Assembly (NCBI RefSeq): GCF_026241755.1
Contig: NZ_JAPJDA010000001.1
Location: 1-64,000 of the forward strand
DNA length: 64,000 nucleotides
Direction: 5' to 3'
DNA from: Salinimicrobium profundisediminis
GTDB lineage: Bacteria; Bacteroidota; Bacteroidia; Flavobacteriales; Flavobacteriaceae
The position numbers and the translations under genes were made by a program. Below are positions 32,147 through 40,408 of this stretch, in pieces; position 1 is the stretch's first letter; every line of letters begins with the position of its first letter. A model generated the notes under the pieces. That model searched no databases. It had not been told where the DNA came from and worked only from the letters and a program-made list of their open reading frames with translations.

Positions 32147-32803
32147 TTATTGTGTTGCCTTGAAGCGTGAAAGAATTTCGGCATAATTTTTCAAATTCTT
32201 CCTTGCCCAATCAATCTGTTTTATCACCTGCTCCTCCTGTGTAAGTTGCCAGTTGATATCGCTATTCCTTAATCTGGAACTTAAACTTTGTAAAATGATG
32301 GCTGCGGAAACCGAAATATTCAGGCTCTCGGTAAAGCCAACCATAGGGATTTGTAAAAATTCATCGGCTTCTTCCAGAACTTCCTGCGAAAGGCCTTTAG
32401 TTTCGGTACCAAAGAAAAGTGCAGCGGGCTGTGAAATGTCAAAATCCTGAAGTAGTGTGCCTTCATGAGGAGATGTGGCAATGATCCTGTAACCGTTTTT
32501 CCGCAGGGTTTTAACGCAGCTTTGAGTAGAGGTATAACGATTAATATCCACCCACTTTTGTGCCCCCATAGCAATTTCACGATCAATTTTTTTAACGTTC
32601 ACCTCCTCTACCACATGTACATTTTGCACCCCAAAAACGTCGCAGCTGCGTATCACCGCACTCGTGTTGTGAAGTTGGTAAACATCCTGGGTAGCCACAG
32701 TAAAATGATTGGTGCGCTTTGCAATAACCTTCTTAAAAAGCTCTTTTCTCCTTGTAGTAAGAAAAGACTCCAGATATGACAGCAGTTTAAGATGCTCTTC
32801 CAT
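32147..32803 (-). CDS. TrmH-family (SpoU) tRNA/rRNA 2'-O-methyltransferase
   Basis: 218 residues. The SPOUT knot motifs are present: HNTSAVIRSCDVFGVQNVHVVE (motif 1), AALFFGTETKGLSQEVLEEAD (motif 2) and LQIPMVGFTESLNISVSAAIILQSL (motif 3). The short N- and C-terminal helices match TrmH, which makes 2'-O-methylguanosine 18 in tRNA, rather than RlmB. Assignment to tRNA Gm18 is likely but not certain. Confidence 0.88.
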   Translation of the reverse strand: MEEHLKLLSYLESFLTTRRKELFKKVIAKRTNHFTVATQDVYQLHNTSAVIRSCDVFGVQNVHVVEEVNVKKIDREIAMGAQKWVDINRYTSTQSCVKTLRKNGYRIIATSPHEGTLLQDFDISQPAALFFGTETKGLSQEVLEEADEFLQIPMVGFTESLNISVSAAIILQSLSSRLRNSDINWQLTQEEQVIKQIDWARKNLKNYAEILSRFKATQ

Positions 32804-32922
32804 GCCGGCGAAAGTAGCAAATACTTCGCGATTTTACCCTTTTTGAGAGGTAAGGAAATAGACTTTTACGTTATGATTTCTCAATAAAACTGCTTACATT
32901 TTAGAAATCAAATCTTTCAGAA

Positions 32923-33609
32923 ATGAAAAAAATCGTAGTGCTTACAGGTGCCGGGATAAGTGCAGAAAGCGGAATCAACACATTTAGAGATGCAGACGGG
33001 CTGTGGGAAGGCCATGATGTAATGGAAGTTGCCTCTCCCATGGGCTGGGAACGCAACCAGGAGCTTGTGCTCGATTTTTATAATAAACGCAGGCGGCAAC
33101 TACAAACGGTAGATCCTAATCCTGCTCACAAAGCGCTTAAAGAACTCGAAAAGAATTACGAGGTGCATATTATCACCCAGAATGTAGACGACCTGCATGA
33201 GCGGGCGGGCAGCAAAAATGTGATCCACCTTCACGGAGAGCTAAAAAAGGTACGCAGCACTTTTGATGAAGACCTGGTGCTGGATTGGGAGGGGGATTTG
33301 GTGGCTGGAGATTTTTGTGAACATCAACGCCAGCTGCGGCCACACGTTGTTTGGTTTGGTGAAGCTGTACCCATGATGGAACCGGCTATACAAATCACTA
33401 TGGAAGCTGATATTCTTCTTATTATTGGCACCTCCATGCAGGTGTACCCTGCTGCCGGACTTTTACATTACGCTCCCGAAGGAATTCCGGTGTATTTTAT
33501 AGATCCCAAACCCGCTGTAAAAGAAACCAGGCACCTGAAGATCTTTTCAGAAAAAGCCTCGACAGGAGTTCCAAAACTGGTGAAAGAACTGTTGCAGGAT
33601 TCGGAGTGA
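32923..33609 (+). CDS. cobB: Sir2-family NAD-dependent protein deacylase (class III, zinc-cysteines absent)
   Basis: 228 residues. NAD-binding loop LTGAGISAESGINTFRDADGLW (7-28), TQNVDDLHERAG (85-96), catalytic H104 in LHGE, and the terminal NAD-site residues IIGTSMQVYPAAGL. Y53-x-x-R56 (DFYNKRRRQL) is the class III signature linked to desuccinylase and demalonylase activity in E. coli CobB and SIRT5. The zinc-ribbon region (about 108-140) has only one Cys (C132) where four are usual. The enzyme removes acyl groups from lysines in the cytoplasm. It is 74 bases before purB. Confidence 0.9.
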   Translation: MKKIVVLTGAGISAESGINTFRDADGLWEGHDVMEVASPMGWERNQELVLDFYNKRRRQLQTVDPNPAHKALKELEKNYEVHIITQNVDDLHERAGSKNVIHLHGELKKVRSTFDEDLVLDWEGDLVAGDFCEHQRQLRPHVVWFGEAVPMMEPAIQITMEADILLIIGTSMQVYPAAGLLHYAPEGIPVYFIDPKPAVKETRHLKIFSEKASTGVPKLVKELLQDSE

Positions 33610-33683
33610 ACTTAAAGAATAAATACTTTTTACGGTTGCACCTTAAAATGTATCTTTAGCCTTTAAATTTTTAACCAACACTC

Positions 33684-35021
33684 ATGACTTCTCTTCAGGC
33701 AATATCTCCTATAGATGGCAGATATTCTTCCAAAACTCAGCAACTTGCAAACTATTTTAGCGAACAGGCACTGATCAAATACCGGGTACGGGTAGAAATC
33801 GAATATTTTATTGCCCTAGCCGAACACGGGCTACCACAATTACAGGGAGTTGATCAATCAGTTTTTCTGGCGTTGCGTAAAATTTATTCTGAATTTTCTA
33901 CTGAAGATGCCCTGGAAATAAAAAAGATAGAGAACACGACCAATCACGATGTTAAGGCAGTAGAATATTTTATTAAAAATAAATTCGATAGCCTGGACCT
34001 TTCGGCTTATAAGGAATTTATCCACTTTGGCTTAACTTCCCAGGACATTAACAATACGGCCGTGCCTCTTAGCATTAAAGAAGCACTCGAGAAAGTTTAC
34101 AATCCGGCGCTTACGGGGCTTGTCGAAAAACTGGAACAACTGGCTACCGACTGGAAGGAAGTGCCCATGCTGGCGAGAACCCATGGCCAACCGGCCTCTC
34201 CCACCCGCCTTGGCAAAGAAATAAAGGTCTTTGTAGTGAGGCTCAAAGAACAGATCAGGTTTTTGCAGGATATTCCCAATGCAGCAAAATTTGGAGGAGC
34301 TACCGGCAACTTCAATGCCCATAAAGTGGCTTTTCCACATATCAACTGGAAAAACTTCGGAAAAGATTTTGTTGAAGGCTCCCTTGGCCTGTACTATTCT
34401 TTTCCCACTACCCAAATTGAGCATTACGACCATATGGCCTCTCTTTTTGATGCCTTGAAGCGCATCAATACCATAATTCTCGATTTAGACAAAGACGTTT
34501 GGTCTTACGTTTCGATGGATTATTTTAAACAGAAGATAAAAGAAGGAGAAGTAGGTTCTTCGGCAATGCCGCATAAAGTAAATCCTATTGATTTTGAAAA
34601 CAGTGAAGGAAATTTAGGTATCGCAAATGCCCTTTTTGAGCACCTATCGGCTAAATTGCCTGTGAGCCGTTTACAGCGCGATCTTACCGACAGTACTGTG
34701 CTGCGCAATATAGGAGTGCCATTTGGCCATACCTTGATTGGTTTCGCCTCTACCCTAAAAGGACTGAATAAACTGCTGCTGAATGAGGCTAAGCTAGATG
34801 AGGATCTTGAAAAGAACTGGGCTGTGGTTGCCGAAGCCATCCAGACGATCTTGAGAAGGGAAGGTTATCCCAATCCTTACGAAGCGTTGAAAGGACTTAC
34901 CAGAACCAATGAAAAGATCGATAAAGACAGTATTTCAGCATTTATTGGGCAACTGGATGTCTCTGAAGAAATTAAACAGGAGCTGCGACAAATTAGTCCG
35001 CAGAACTACACGGGAATTTAG
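33684..35021 (+). CDS. purB: Adenylosuccinate lyase
   Basis: 445 residues. The fumarase/aspartase-superfamily signature is GEVGSSAMPHKVNPIDFENSEG; HGQPASPTRLGKEI and LTDSTVLRNIGVPFGHT are further PurB-type motifs, as is the N-terminal ISPIDGRY. It catalyses two steps of purine synthesis: SAICAR to AICAR, and adenylosuccinate to AMP. The gene ends TAG and is followed directly by an 11-copy heptamer repeat that supplies a second in-frame TAG. Confidence 0.96.
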   Translation: MTSLQAISPIDGRYSSKTQQLANYFSEQALIKYRVRVEIEYFIALAEHGLPQLQGVDQSVFLALRKIYSEFSTEDALEIKKIENTTNHDVKAVEYFIKNKFDSLDLSAYKEFIHFGLTSQDINNTAVPLSIKEALEKVYNPALTGLVEKLEQLATDWKEVPMLARTHGQPASPTRLGKEIKVFVVRLKEQIRFLQDIPNAAKFGGATGNFNAHKVAFPHINWKNFGKDFVEGSLGLYYSFPTTQIEHYDHMASLFDALKRINTIILDLDKDVWSYVSMDYFKQKIKEGEVGSSAMPHKVNPIDFENSEGNLGIANALFEHLSAKLPVSRLQRDLTDSTVLRNIGVPFGHTLIGFASTLKGLNKLLLNEAKLDEDLEKNWAVVAEAIQTILRREGYPNPYEALKGLTRTNEKIDKDSISAFIGQLDVSEEIKQELRQISPQNYTGI

Positions 35022-35098
35022 TAGTCGGTAGTCGGTAGTCGATAGTCGGTAGTCGGTAGTCGGTAGTCGGTAGTCGGTAGTCGGTAGTCGGTAGTCGG
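35022..35098. repeat. Tandem heptamer array (TAGTCGG)11 abutting the purB stop codon
   Basis: Eleven uninterrupted 7-base units run from 35022 to 35098. All are TAGTCGG except unit 3 (35036-35042), which is TAGTCGA. The array begins at the base after the purB stop. The period of seven and the lack of spacers exclude a CRISPR. Copy number is likely to vary by slippage. Confidence 0.95.
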
Positions 35099-35141
35099 TA
35101 AAAACTGAAAAATTCTACTGAAACTAAAATACACTTTAAAA

Positions 35142-35178
35142 AAAGAGGTCTCAAAAATGACATTTTTGAGACCTCTTT
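35142..35178. terminator. Perfect 37-bp palindromic terminator containing the core
   Basis: AAAGAGGTCTCAAAAATG and its exact complement flank a single central A (35160). It lies between the convergent purB and DUF4252 genes and has A and T runs at its two ends, so it can serve both directions. The inner 17 bases are CAAAAATGACATTTTTG. Confidence 0.9.
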
Positions 35179-35197
35179 CCCTTTGCAGGATAAGTTT

Positions 35198-35731
35198 TTA
35201 ATCGAGGAAGCCTTCTAATTTTGGTAATCCGGCAACATTGAGTTCTCCTTTTTCGAAAGACTTCAGGAGACGTATAAGGGCTTCAGGATTCATGTCATTT
35301 CCGGTAAGGCGTGCTATTCCGAAGCCTTTTTCATCATCGCTTCCAAATACAATCAGTTCGTCAATGGCATCTTCTTCGCCCAGGTAGTAAAGTTCAGCTT
35401 TTCGTGTGCCCCCGCCGTACCGCATAAGCTGCTGGTATTTATCAGCCTTCAGAATAGACGTTAATCGCTCTTTTTCTGCTTCATATTCTCCCTTGTTCTC
35501 TCCTTTTAATGGAAACCCAAGAATGTTCACTTTCTTAATAGTTTCCATAGTAGCCTTTTGTTCGGCGGTAAGGGCAGAATTATCACCTGTTAGTAAACTT
35601 ACAGGAATGTCGAATGCCAGGTACTGGTTATCATTTTGATGCTCTACATAAAACTCCTGAAGACTGGTTTCATTGTTACAGGAAACAAACCCAAGGCATA
35701 GTAGTACCAGTATAAAAACTGAATTTTTCAT
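35198..35731 (-). CDS. DUF4252 lipoprotein
   Basis: 177 residues with lipobox GFVSC (C18). The rest fits DUF4252: a strand-helix pattern with VNILGFPLKGENKGEYEAEKERLTSIL, YQQLMRYGG and the terminal NPEALIRLLKSFEKGELN. The function of the family is unknown; two copies in a row downstream of an ECF sigma factor are typical of flavobacteria. It starts one base after the stop of the paralog upstream, so they are co-translated, and ends at the core-type terminator. Confidence 0.8.
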   Translation of the reverse strand: MKNSVFILVLLCLGFVSCNNETSLQEFYVEHQNDNQYLAFDIPVSLLTGDNSALTAEQKATMETIKKVNILGFPLKGENKGEYEAEKERLTSILKADKYQQLMRYGGGTRKAELYYLGEEDAIDELIVFGSDDEKGFGIARLTGNDMNPEALIRLLKSFEKGELNVAGLPKLEGFLD

Positions 35732-35732
35732 C

Positions 35733-36257
35733 TTATTTTGTTTCTACTTTTTCGAGTTCTTCTCCTCCCGGAATCTTGAAGTCGTTGGCAAGTTTTGACA
35801 CCTGCGCAAGGTTGATTTCTCCGGTAATGTTAAGGATTACCGACATGGGTTTATTCTTGTCTTCACCTTCCATGAACATAAACAACTGGCTCACGTAATC
35901 GTCATTTTTGCCGGGTTTGTAATAAAAACGCACTGTTTTGCCGTCTTCGGAAACTCTCATAAGCTCCTCCATACTGCCTTTTTTGATGTATGATGCCACA
36001 TCAAGAGCCATTTGCTGCCGAATGTTCTCTTTGGTTGTTGAAAGCACTTTCATCTCCTTAAGGTTCTCAATAAGATCAATGTAAGCCTGGGTTTCAGGAT
36101 CATCGGCATTAAGGTCAATTTTAGTGAGTAACTTGAACATTTTACTTGTTACCACTACCGCGTCTACTTCTTTCATGCCCTCATATTTATCAAAGGTTTG
36201 AGCTCCCGAAAGAAAGGGTAATATAAGTGCCAGTAAGGCTAAGCTGAACTTTTTCAT
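35733..36257 (-). CDS. DUF4252 exported protein
   Basis: 174 residues with a type I signal peptide (cleavage after LSGAQ, about 20) and no lipobox Cys. DUF4252 features include YIDLIENLKEMKVLSTTKENIRQQM, YIKKGSMEELMRV and the terminal INLAQVSKLANDFKIPGGEEL. It is a paralog of the lipoprotein encoded next. The gene is third in the sigma operon, 16 bases after the anti-sigma-like gene. A role as an envelope sensor or effector of the sigma factor is an inference from position. Confidence 0.8.
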   Translation of the reverse strand: MKKFSLALLALILPFLSGAQTFDKYEGMKEVDAVVVTSKMFKLLTKIDLNADDPETQAYIDLIENLKEMKVLSTTKENIRQQMALDVASYIKKGSMEELMRVSEDGKTVRFYYKPGKNDDYVSQLFMFMEGEDKNKPMSVILNITGEINLAQVSKLANDFKIPGGEELEKVETK

Positions 36258-36273
36258 GATTTTGATTTTTGGG

Positions 36274-36726
36274 TTATTTTACAATTTTATCTTTAGTATT
36301 ATTAAATTCTTCTATGTAGCTAAGATCTTCGGTGCCGGCGTTCATATACAGGGACATCATCTCAAGGGCTTCCCTGGTTTTTTGCATAGCCAGTTCGGGA
36401 TCTTCGTAAGTACCAAACTCGCTCACCTGGTTTTCCTGCTGTATTACAACTCCCAGGAAGATCACAATAGAAGCGGCGATTGCTACCCACGAATACACTT
36501 TTTTCCTGCCCGGCTCCAGCTTGTTTTTATGAGGTGTGTAAGCAACTTCCCTGTCAAGCTTTTCGGTCTTTGCCTGGTCAAAGTAACAGAACATGGGAAT
36601 GTACTGTTGCAGGTGTGGCGCGACCTCTCCCGAACTAAAGTAGTTCTTTAGGCGGGCTTCTTCTTCTCCCGTGGTTTCGGCTTCGAAGTAGCGATCTAGC
36701 AGTTTCTCAATTATTTGCGATTCCAT
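36274..36726 (-). CDS. Single-pass membrane protein, probable anti-sigma factor
   Basis: 150 residues. The N-terminal cytoplasmic part (about 1-72) is acidic and helical (IIEKLLDRYFEAETTGEEEARLKNYF), a pattern seen in short anti-sigma N-termini. One transmembrane helix follows (about 77-97, VYSWVAIAASIVIFLGVVIQQ), then a 50-residue periplasmic tail. The start codon lies inside the sigma gene (20-base overlap), so synthesis of the two is coupled. No zinc-binding anti-sigma motif (HxxxCxxC) is present. The function is inferred from overlap and topology. Confidence 0.6.
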   Translation of the reverse strand: MESQIIEKLLDRYFEAETTGEEEARLKNYFSSGEVAPHLQQYIPMFCYFDQAKTEKLDREVAYTPHKNKLEPGRKKVYSWVAIAASIVIFLGVVIQQENQVSEFGTYEDPELAMQKTREALEMMSLYMNAGTEDLSYIEEFNNTKDKIVK

Positions 36727-37222
36727 AGCGGTGTCTTTTAATCATTTCTTCTTTTATTTTTTTTCGGGCCCTGCTTAAAGCTACCCGTATAGCTGTCTGG
36801 TTCATTTGGGTCATTTTAGCTATCTCTTCATATTCATACTGCTCCACCTCCCTTAACTGGATGAGGATCTTTTGCTGTTCAGGTAGCTCGGCAATGATCT
36901 TCTCCACCCAGTTCAGGTCATCCTGTATCTCTACTTTGTGCTGCAGTGAAGTTTCACCACACTCGTAATTGCTGTGAACAATGCGCAGGTTATTGTTCTG
37001 TTTCAGCTTAAGTTGATCGAGACAATGGTTCCGGGTAACGGTCATGGCAAAGGCCTCTACATTGTTATAAGAACTCAATTTCTCTTTACGGCTCCAAAGC
37101 TTCAACATCACTTCCTGTGTCGCATCTTCTGCAGCCTCTTTTGAAACAAGTAGCCTTAAGGCAAGCCTGTACATCTTGTCCTGCACCGGTTTCATGAGAC
37201 TTATAAAAGTATGCTGTTTCAT
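36707..37222 (-). CDS. ECF-type RNA polymerase sigma factor
   Basis: 171 residues from ATG 37222; the frame extends 24 codons further upstream but without sigma-like sequence. Region 2 includes DKMYRLALRLLVSKEAAEDATQEVMLKLW. Region 4 is LPEQQKILIQLREVEQYEYEEIAKMTQMNQTAIRVALSRARKKI, with a clear helix-turn-helix. It is the first gene of a four-gene leftward operon: sigma, anti-sigma-like protein and two DUF4252 proteins. It is divergent from the two S41 protease genes 120 bases away, which are plausible regulon members. Confidence 0.9.
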   Translation of the reverse strand: MKQHTFISLMKPVQDKMYRLALRLLVSKEAAEDATQEVMLKLWSRKEKLSSYNNVEAFAMTVTRNHCLDQLKLKQNNNLRIVHSNYECGETSLQHKVEIQDDLNWVEKIIAELPEQQKILIQLREVEQYEYEEIAKMTQMNQTAIRVALSRARKKIKEEMIKRHRYGIANN

Positions 37223-37342
37223 TTTTGGTTTGGTTGGCAGGGCTTTTTTAGGGCCCTTTCCTTTACGACGACGTTGAAGGTACTTTGTTACCAATAAATA
37301 TTAAAAAGTATATTTATTCGTATTACATTTAAAGTGATAAAT

Positions 37343-38803
37343 ATGGATAAAACTATGAAATCTACCCCGAAATTACTCCTCTCTTTTTTCATGTTGCTGT
37401 TTATCTATGGTTGCCATGACGACCGTGATGACGTACTTGTAGCTTCGGGCGAGCTGGAAATTAAAAATTTTATTTGGCGGGCTATGAACGATATGTATCT
37501 CTACAAGGCCGATGTTCCCAATCTTGCCGATGATCGTTTTGCCAACCAGGAAGAACTCAACGAATTCCTTAGAAGTTATTCATCTCCCGAAGAACTTTTT
37601 TATGAAGGCCTGGTAGCCGATTTTGATGATTTCAGTTTTTTGGTGCAGGATTACAGGGCTTTGGAAAAGTTGCTTGACGGCATCAATACTTCAAACGGAA
37701 TGCAGTATGGCGTGGTGGCCTATCCTCCAGGCTCCCAAAACGTAGTGGGTTATGTGCGGTATGTTTTGCCCAATACTTCAGCTGAAGAGCAGGGAGTAAA
37801 GAGAGGAGATTTGTTCAACAGCATAGATGGCGTAGAACTCAACCGGGAAAATTATTCAAGACTGCTGCAACAGCAAAGTTACACTATAGGTATGGCAGAG
37901 TTCACTGAAGGTGAGATCATCGCTACAGGAGAGACCATAAACCTGCAAAAAGAAGAGTATACCACCAATCCTGTTTATATCGCCACAACCTTTGAAACAA
38001 CAAATGCTACGGTAGGCTATCTCATGTACAACGGATTTACAGGCACTTTTGATGATGTTTTAAACAATACTTTTGCATACTTCAAAGCCGAAGGAGTTCA
38101 GGAATTGATTGTAGACCTGCGATATAATGGCGGGGGTTCGGTTGAGACTGCCAGCGATTTGGCCAGTATGATCACGGGACAGTTCACCGGGGAGATCTTC
38201 AGCAAAGAACAGTGGAATGAAGAATACCAGAACCTATTAGAATCTACCGCCCCCGAAAGTCTGGTCAATCTTTTTGACGACAAAATAAGAACAGGAGCAG
38301 CCATAAACAGCCTCGGACTGGGAAAGGTATATTTCATTACTACTTTACGGACTGCCTCGGCCAGCGAGCTGGTAATCAACGGACTTAAGCCCTACATCGA
38401 TGTGATTCAGGTAGGGGAAAACACTACCGGAAAATTTCAGGCTTCCACTACGCTATACGATTCGCCAAACTTCCGTAGAAACGGAGCAAATACTGGGCAT
38501 TCTTACGCGGTACAGCCCCTTATTTATAAGAGCCTGAACGTCAATAATGTCACCGATTATTCCGAAGGGCTTTCTCCCGATGTAGAAATAAAAGAAGATT
38601 TTACAGATCTCGGAGTATTGGGAGATCCTAACGAGCCCTTACTGGCGGCGGTGTTAAGCCTCATAGAAGGACGCACTTCCGAAATGAGTGTCAAAAATGG
38701 CATTTTTGAGGTGTTAGGAGAAAGCAGTAATTACGACCTACTTCACCAAATGATGTATACCGAAGATCCTGATTTGCCAGGCACCTCGAAAGTGGAATTT
38801 TAA
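37343..38803 (+). CDS. S41-family peptidase lipoprotein (C-terminal processing protease type), copy 1
   Basis: 486 residues from ATG 37343; ATG 37355 gives an equally good signal (MKSTPKLLLSFFMLLFIYGC). Lipobox Cys about 24, then an acidic linker. The N-terminal S41 helical region has NFIWRAMNDMYLYKADVPNL, and a PDZ-like domain lies about 125-205 (VKRGDLFNSIDGVELN). The protease core has VDLRYNGGGSVETASDLASM, Ser in TASASELVINGL and Lys in GENTTGKFQAS, the expected Ser-Lys dyad. The palindrome core is embedded in the coding sequence at 38692-38708 and encodes VKNGIFEV. It is divergent from the sigma operon. Confidence 0.88.
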   Translation: MDKTMKSTPKLLLSFFMLLFIYGCHDDRDDVLVASGELEIKNFIWRAMNDMYLYKADVPNLADDRFANQEELNEFLRSYSSPEELFYEGLVADFDDFSFLVQDYRALEKLLDGINTSNGMQYGVVAYPPGSQNVVGYVRYVLPNTSAEEQGVKRGDLFNSIDGVELNRENYSRLLQQQSYTIGMAEFTEGEIIATGETINLQKEEYTTNPVYIATTFETTNATVGYLMYNGFTGTFDDVLNNTFAYFKAEGVQELIVDLRYNGGGSVETASDLASMITGQFTGEIFSKEQWNEEYQNLLESTAPESLVNLFDDKIRTGAAINSLGLGKVYFITTLRTASASELVINGLKPYIDVIQVGENTTGKFQASTTLYDSPNFRRNGANTGHSYAVQPLIYKSLNVNNVTDYSEGLSPDVEIKEDFTDLGVLGDPNEPLLAAVLSLIEGRTSEMSVKNGIFEVLGESSNYDLLHQMMYTEDPDLPGTSKVEF

Positions 38804-38875
38804 CATATATTTTGCATTTTTCTTTGGTACTAATCGCGATTATCTTAGTTTTAGCCACCACTAAATGTATTTTAC

Positions 38876-40330
38876 ATGAAGAGATTATTTATGCCGCTAT
38901 TCCTGCTGGGAATATTTTTCACCTCCTGCTCCAAAGATGACGATGTACAGGAAAAGGAACCCGAAATAACTCCCGATGCACGGGATTACACTGTTGACCT
39001 ATTCATACATCGCGCAATGGCCGATTGGTACCTTTATGAAGCCGAAGTGCCCGAATTACAGGAAGGTTATTTCAAAAACCTTCAGGAGAAAAAAGACTTT
39101 TTTGCAGATTTTGACGAACCTGAAGAAACCTATGAAAATTTAAAAGCCTCACATGACAGGTTCAGTTTTATGTGGGATGATTATACCGAGCTGGAAAAAT
39201 TGCTTTACAGCGGGATAGAAAAAACTACAGGGATGGTTTTTGCCTACGGAACTATTGGAGGTGGAAGCGATGCTTTTATAATTACAAGATATGTAGTGCC
39301 CGGTTCTCCTGCAGACCAGGCAGGGATCAAACGCGGGGATATTTTTCTTGAAGTTAACGGACAGCAACTGACTGTTGGTAATTTAGGCCAGCTTTTGTCT
39401 CAGGACAGCTTTAGCGTTTCTTATGCCGAAATTAATAACAATACGATTGGTTTAAGCGGAAAAACAGCACAGCTTACAAGTGTAGAACTGGCTGAAAATC
39501 CGGTGCACGTAGCCAAGGTTATAAAACATAACGACCTAAATGTTGGGTACCTTATGTACAACGGATTTACTTCAGATTTTGATCCGAAACTCAACGAGGC
39601 TTTTGGTTTCTTTAAAGCTGAAGGCGTTGATGAACTTGTAATTGACCTTAGGTACAACGGAGGAGGATCGGTTGAAACGGCCTCCGACCTTTCATCAATG
39701 ATCACCGGTGGATTTAAAGGCGAGTTACTTGCCGAATTGATTATGAATGAGAAATGGAAAGCGATCTATGAAGCAGAAGCTCCCGAATATGTTAAATTCA
39801 GGTTCAATGACAAGATACATACCGAGGAAGACATTAACAGCCTGAACCTGGCGAGGGTTTATATAATTGCCACCCGTGGCTCTGCTTCTGCCAGTGAACT
39901 TTTGATCAATGGATTGGATCCTTACATCGAGGTGGTTCATATTGGAGATAATACTGCAGGAAAATACCAGAGTTCAAGAACCCTGTACGACTCAAGTCAT
40001 ATCATGTTCGCCAAAGAGAACGTTAACCCTTCACATAAATATGCCATCCAACCGCTCATTTCAAAAGTTGCAAACTCAGTAGGAAAAAGCGATTACGACA
40101 ACGGTTTAACTCCCGACATCAAAGCATCAGAAGGCCTTAATTATCTTCCCCTTGGAGACCCAGAGGAACCCTTATTAAAGGTTGCTTTAAATGCCATTTC
40201 AGGAGAGACTGGCGGAGAGGCGGCAACTGCTGCACAAAAAAGAATGCTCAATGACAGGTTTAAGATTGAAGGAGAGAGCGATATGTTTCAGCCTACCTAC
40301 CAAAGAATGTACACCAATGAGTTGCCTTAA
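38876..40330 (+). CDS. S41-family peptidase lipoprotein, copy 2
   Basis: 484 residues, a tandem paralog of the preceding gene with the same layout. Lipobox FFTSCSKDD (C18), then FIHRAMADWYLYEAEVPEL. A PDZ-like stretch follows (IKRGDIFLEVNGQQL), then the core IDLRYNGGGSVETASDLSSM, catalytic Ser in GSASASELLING and Lys in GDNTAGKYQSS. Near the C-terminus it has MLNDRFKIEGESD where copy 1 has the palindrome-encoded stretch. The gene pair probably arose by duplication and works on envelope or surface proteins. A strong terminator follows at 30 bases. Confidence 0.88.
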   Translation: MKRLFMPLFLLGIFFTSCSKDDDVQEKEPEITPDARDYTVDLFIHRAMADWYLYEAEVPELQEGYFKNLQEKKDFFADFDEPEETYENLKASHDRFSFMWDDYTELEKLLYSGIEKTTGMVFAYGTIGGGSDAFIITRYVVPGSPADQAGIKRGDIFLEVNGQQLTVGNLGQLLSQDSFSVSYAEINNNTIGLSGKTAQLTSVELAENPVHVAKVIKHNDLNVGYLMYNGFTSDFDPKLNEAFGFFKAEGVDELVIDLRYNGGGSVETASDLSSMITGGFKGELLAELIMNEKWKAIYEAEAPEYVKFRFNDKIHTEEDINSLNLARVYIIATRGSASASELLINGLDPYIEVVHIGDNTAGKYQSSRTLYDSSHIMFAKENVNPSHKYAIQPLISKVANSVGKSDYDNGLTPDIKASEGLNYLPLGDPEEPLLKVALNAISGETGGEAATAAQKRMLNDRFKIEGESDMFQPTYQRMYTNELP

Positions 40331-40360
40331 AAACGCAACTAGATCTATATACATACCATA

Positions 40361-40390
40361 AAAAAATCCCGCAAAAGCGGGATTTTTTTA
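40361..40390. terminator. Bidirectional terminator between convergent genes
   Basis: AAAAAATCCCGC and GCGGGATTTTTT form a 12-bp stem with AAAA loop and A/T runs on both sides. It serves the S41 gene (+) and the BtuG-like gene (-). Confidence 0.9.
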
Positions 40391-40408
40391 TTTAAAACAT
40401 ATTCTGTT

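Noticed and set aside
35022-35098. CRISPR-like repeat array
   Set aside because: The repeat unit is only seven bases, tandem without spacers, and no cas gene is nearby.
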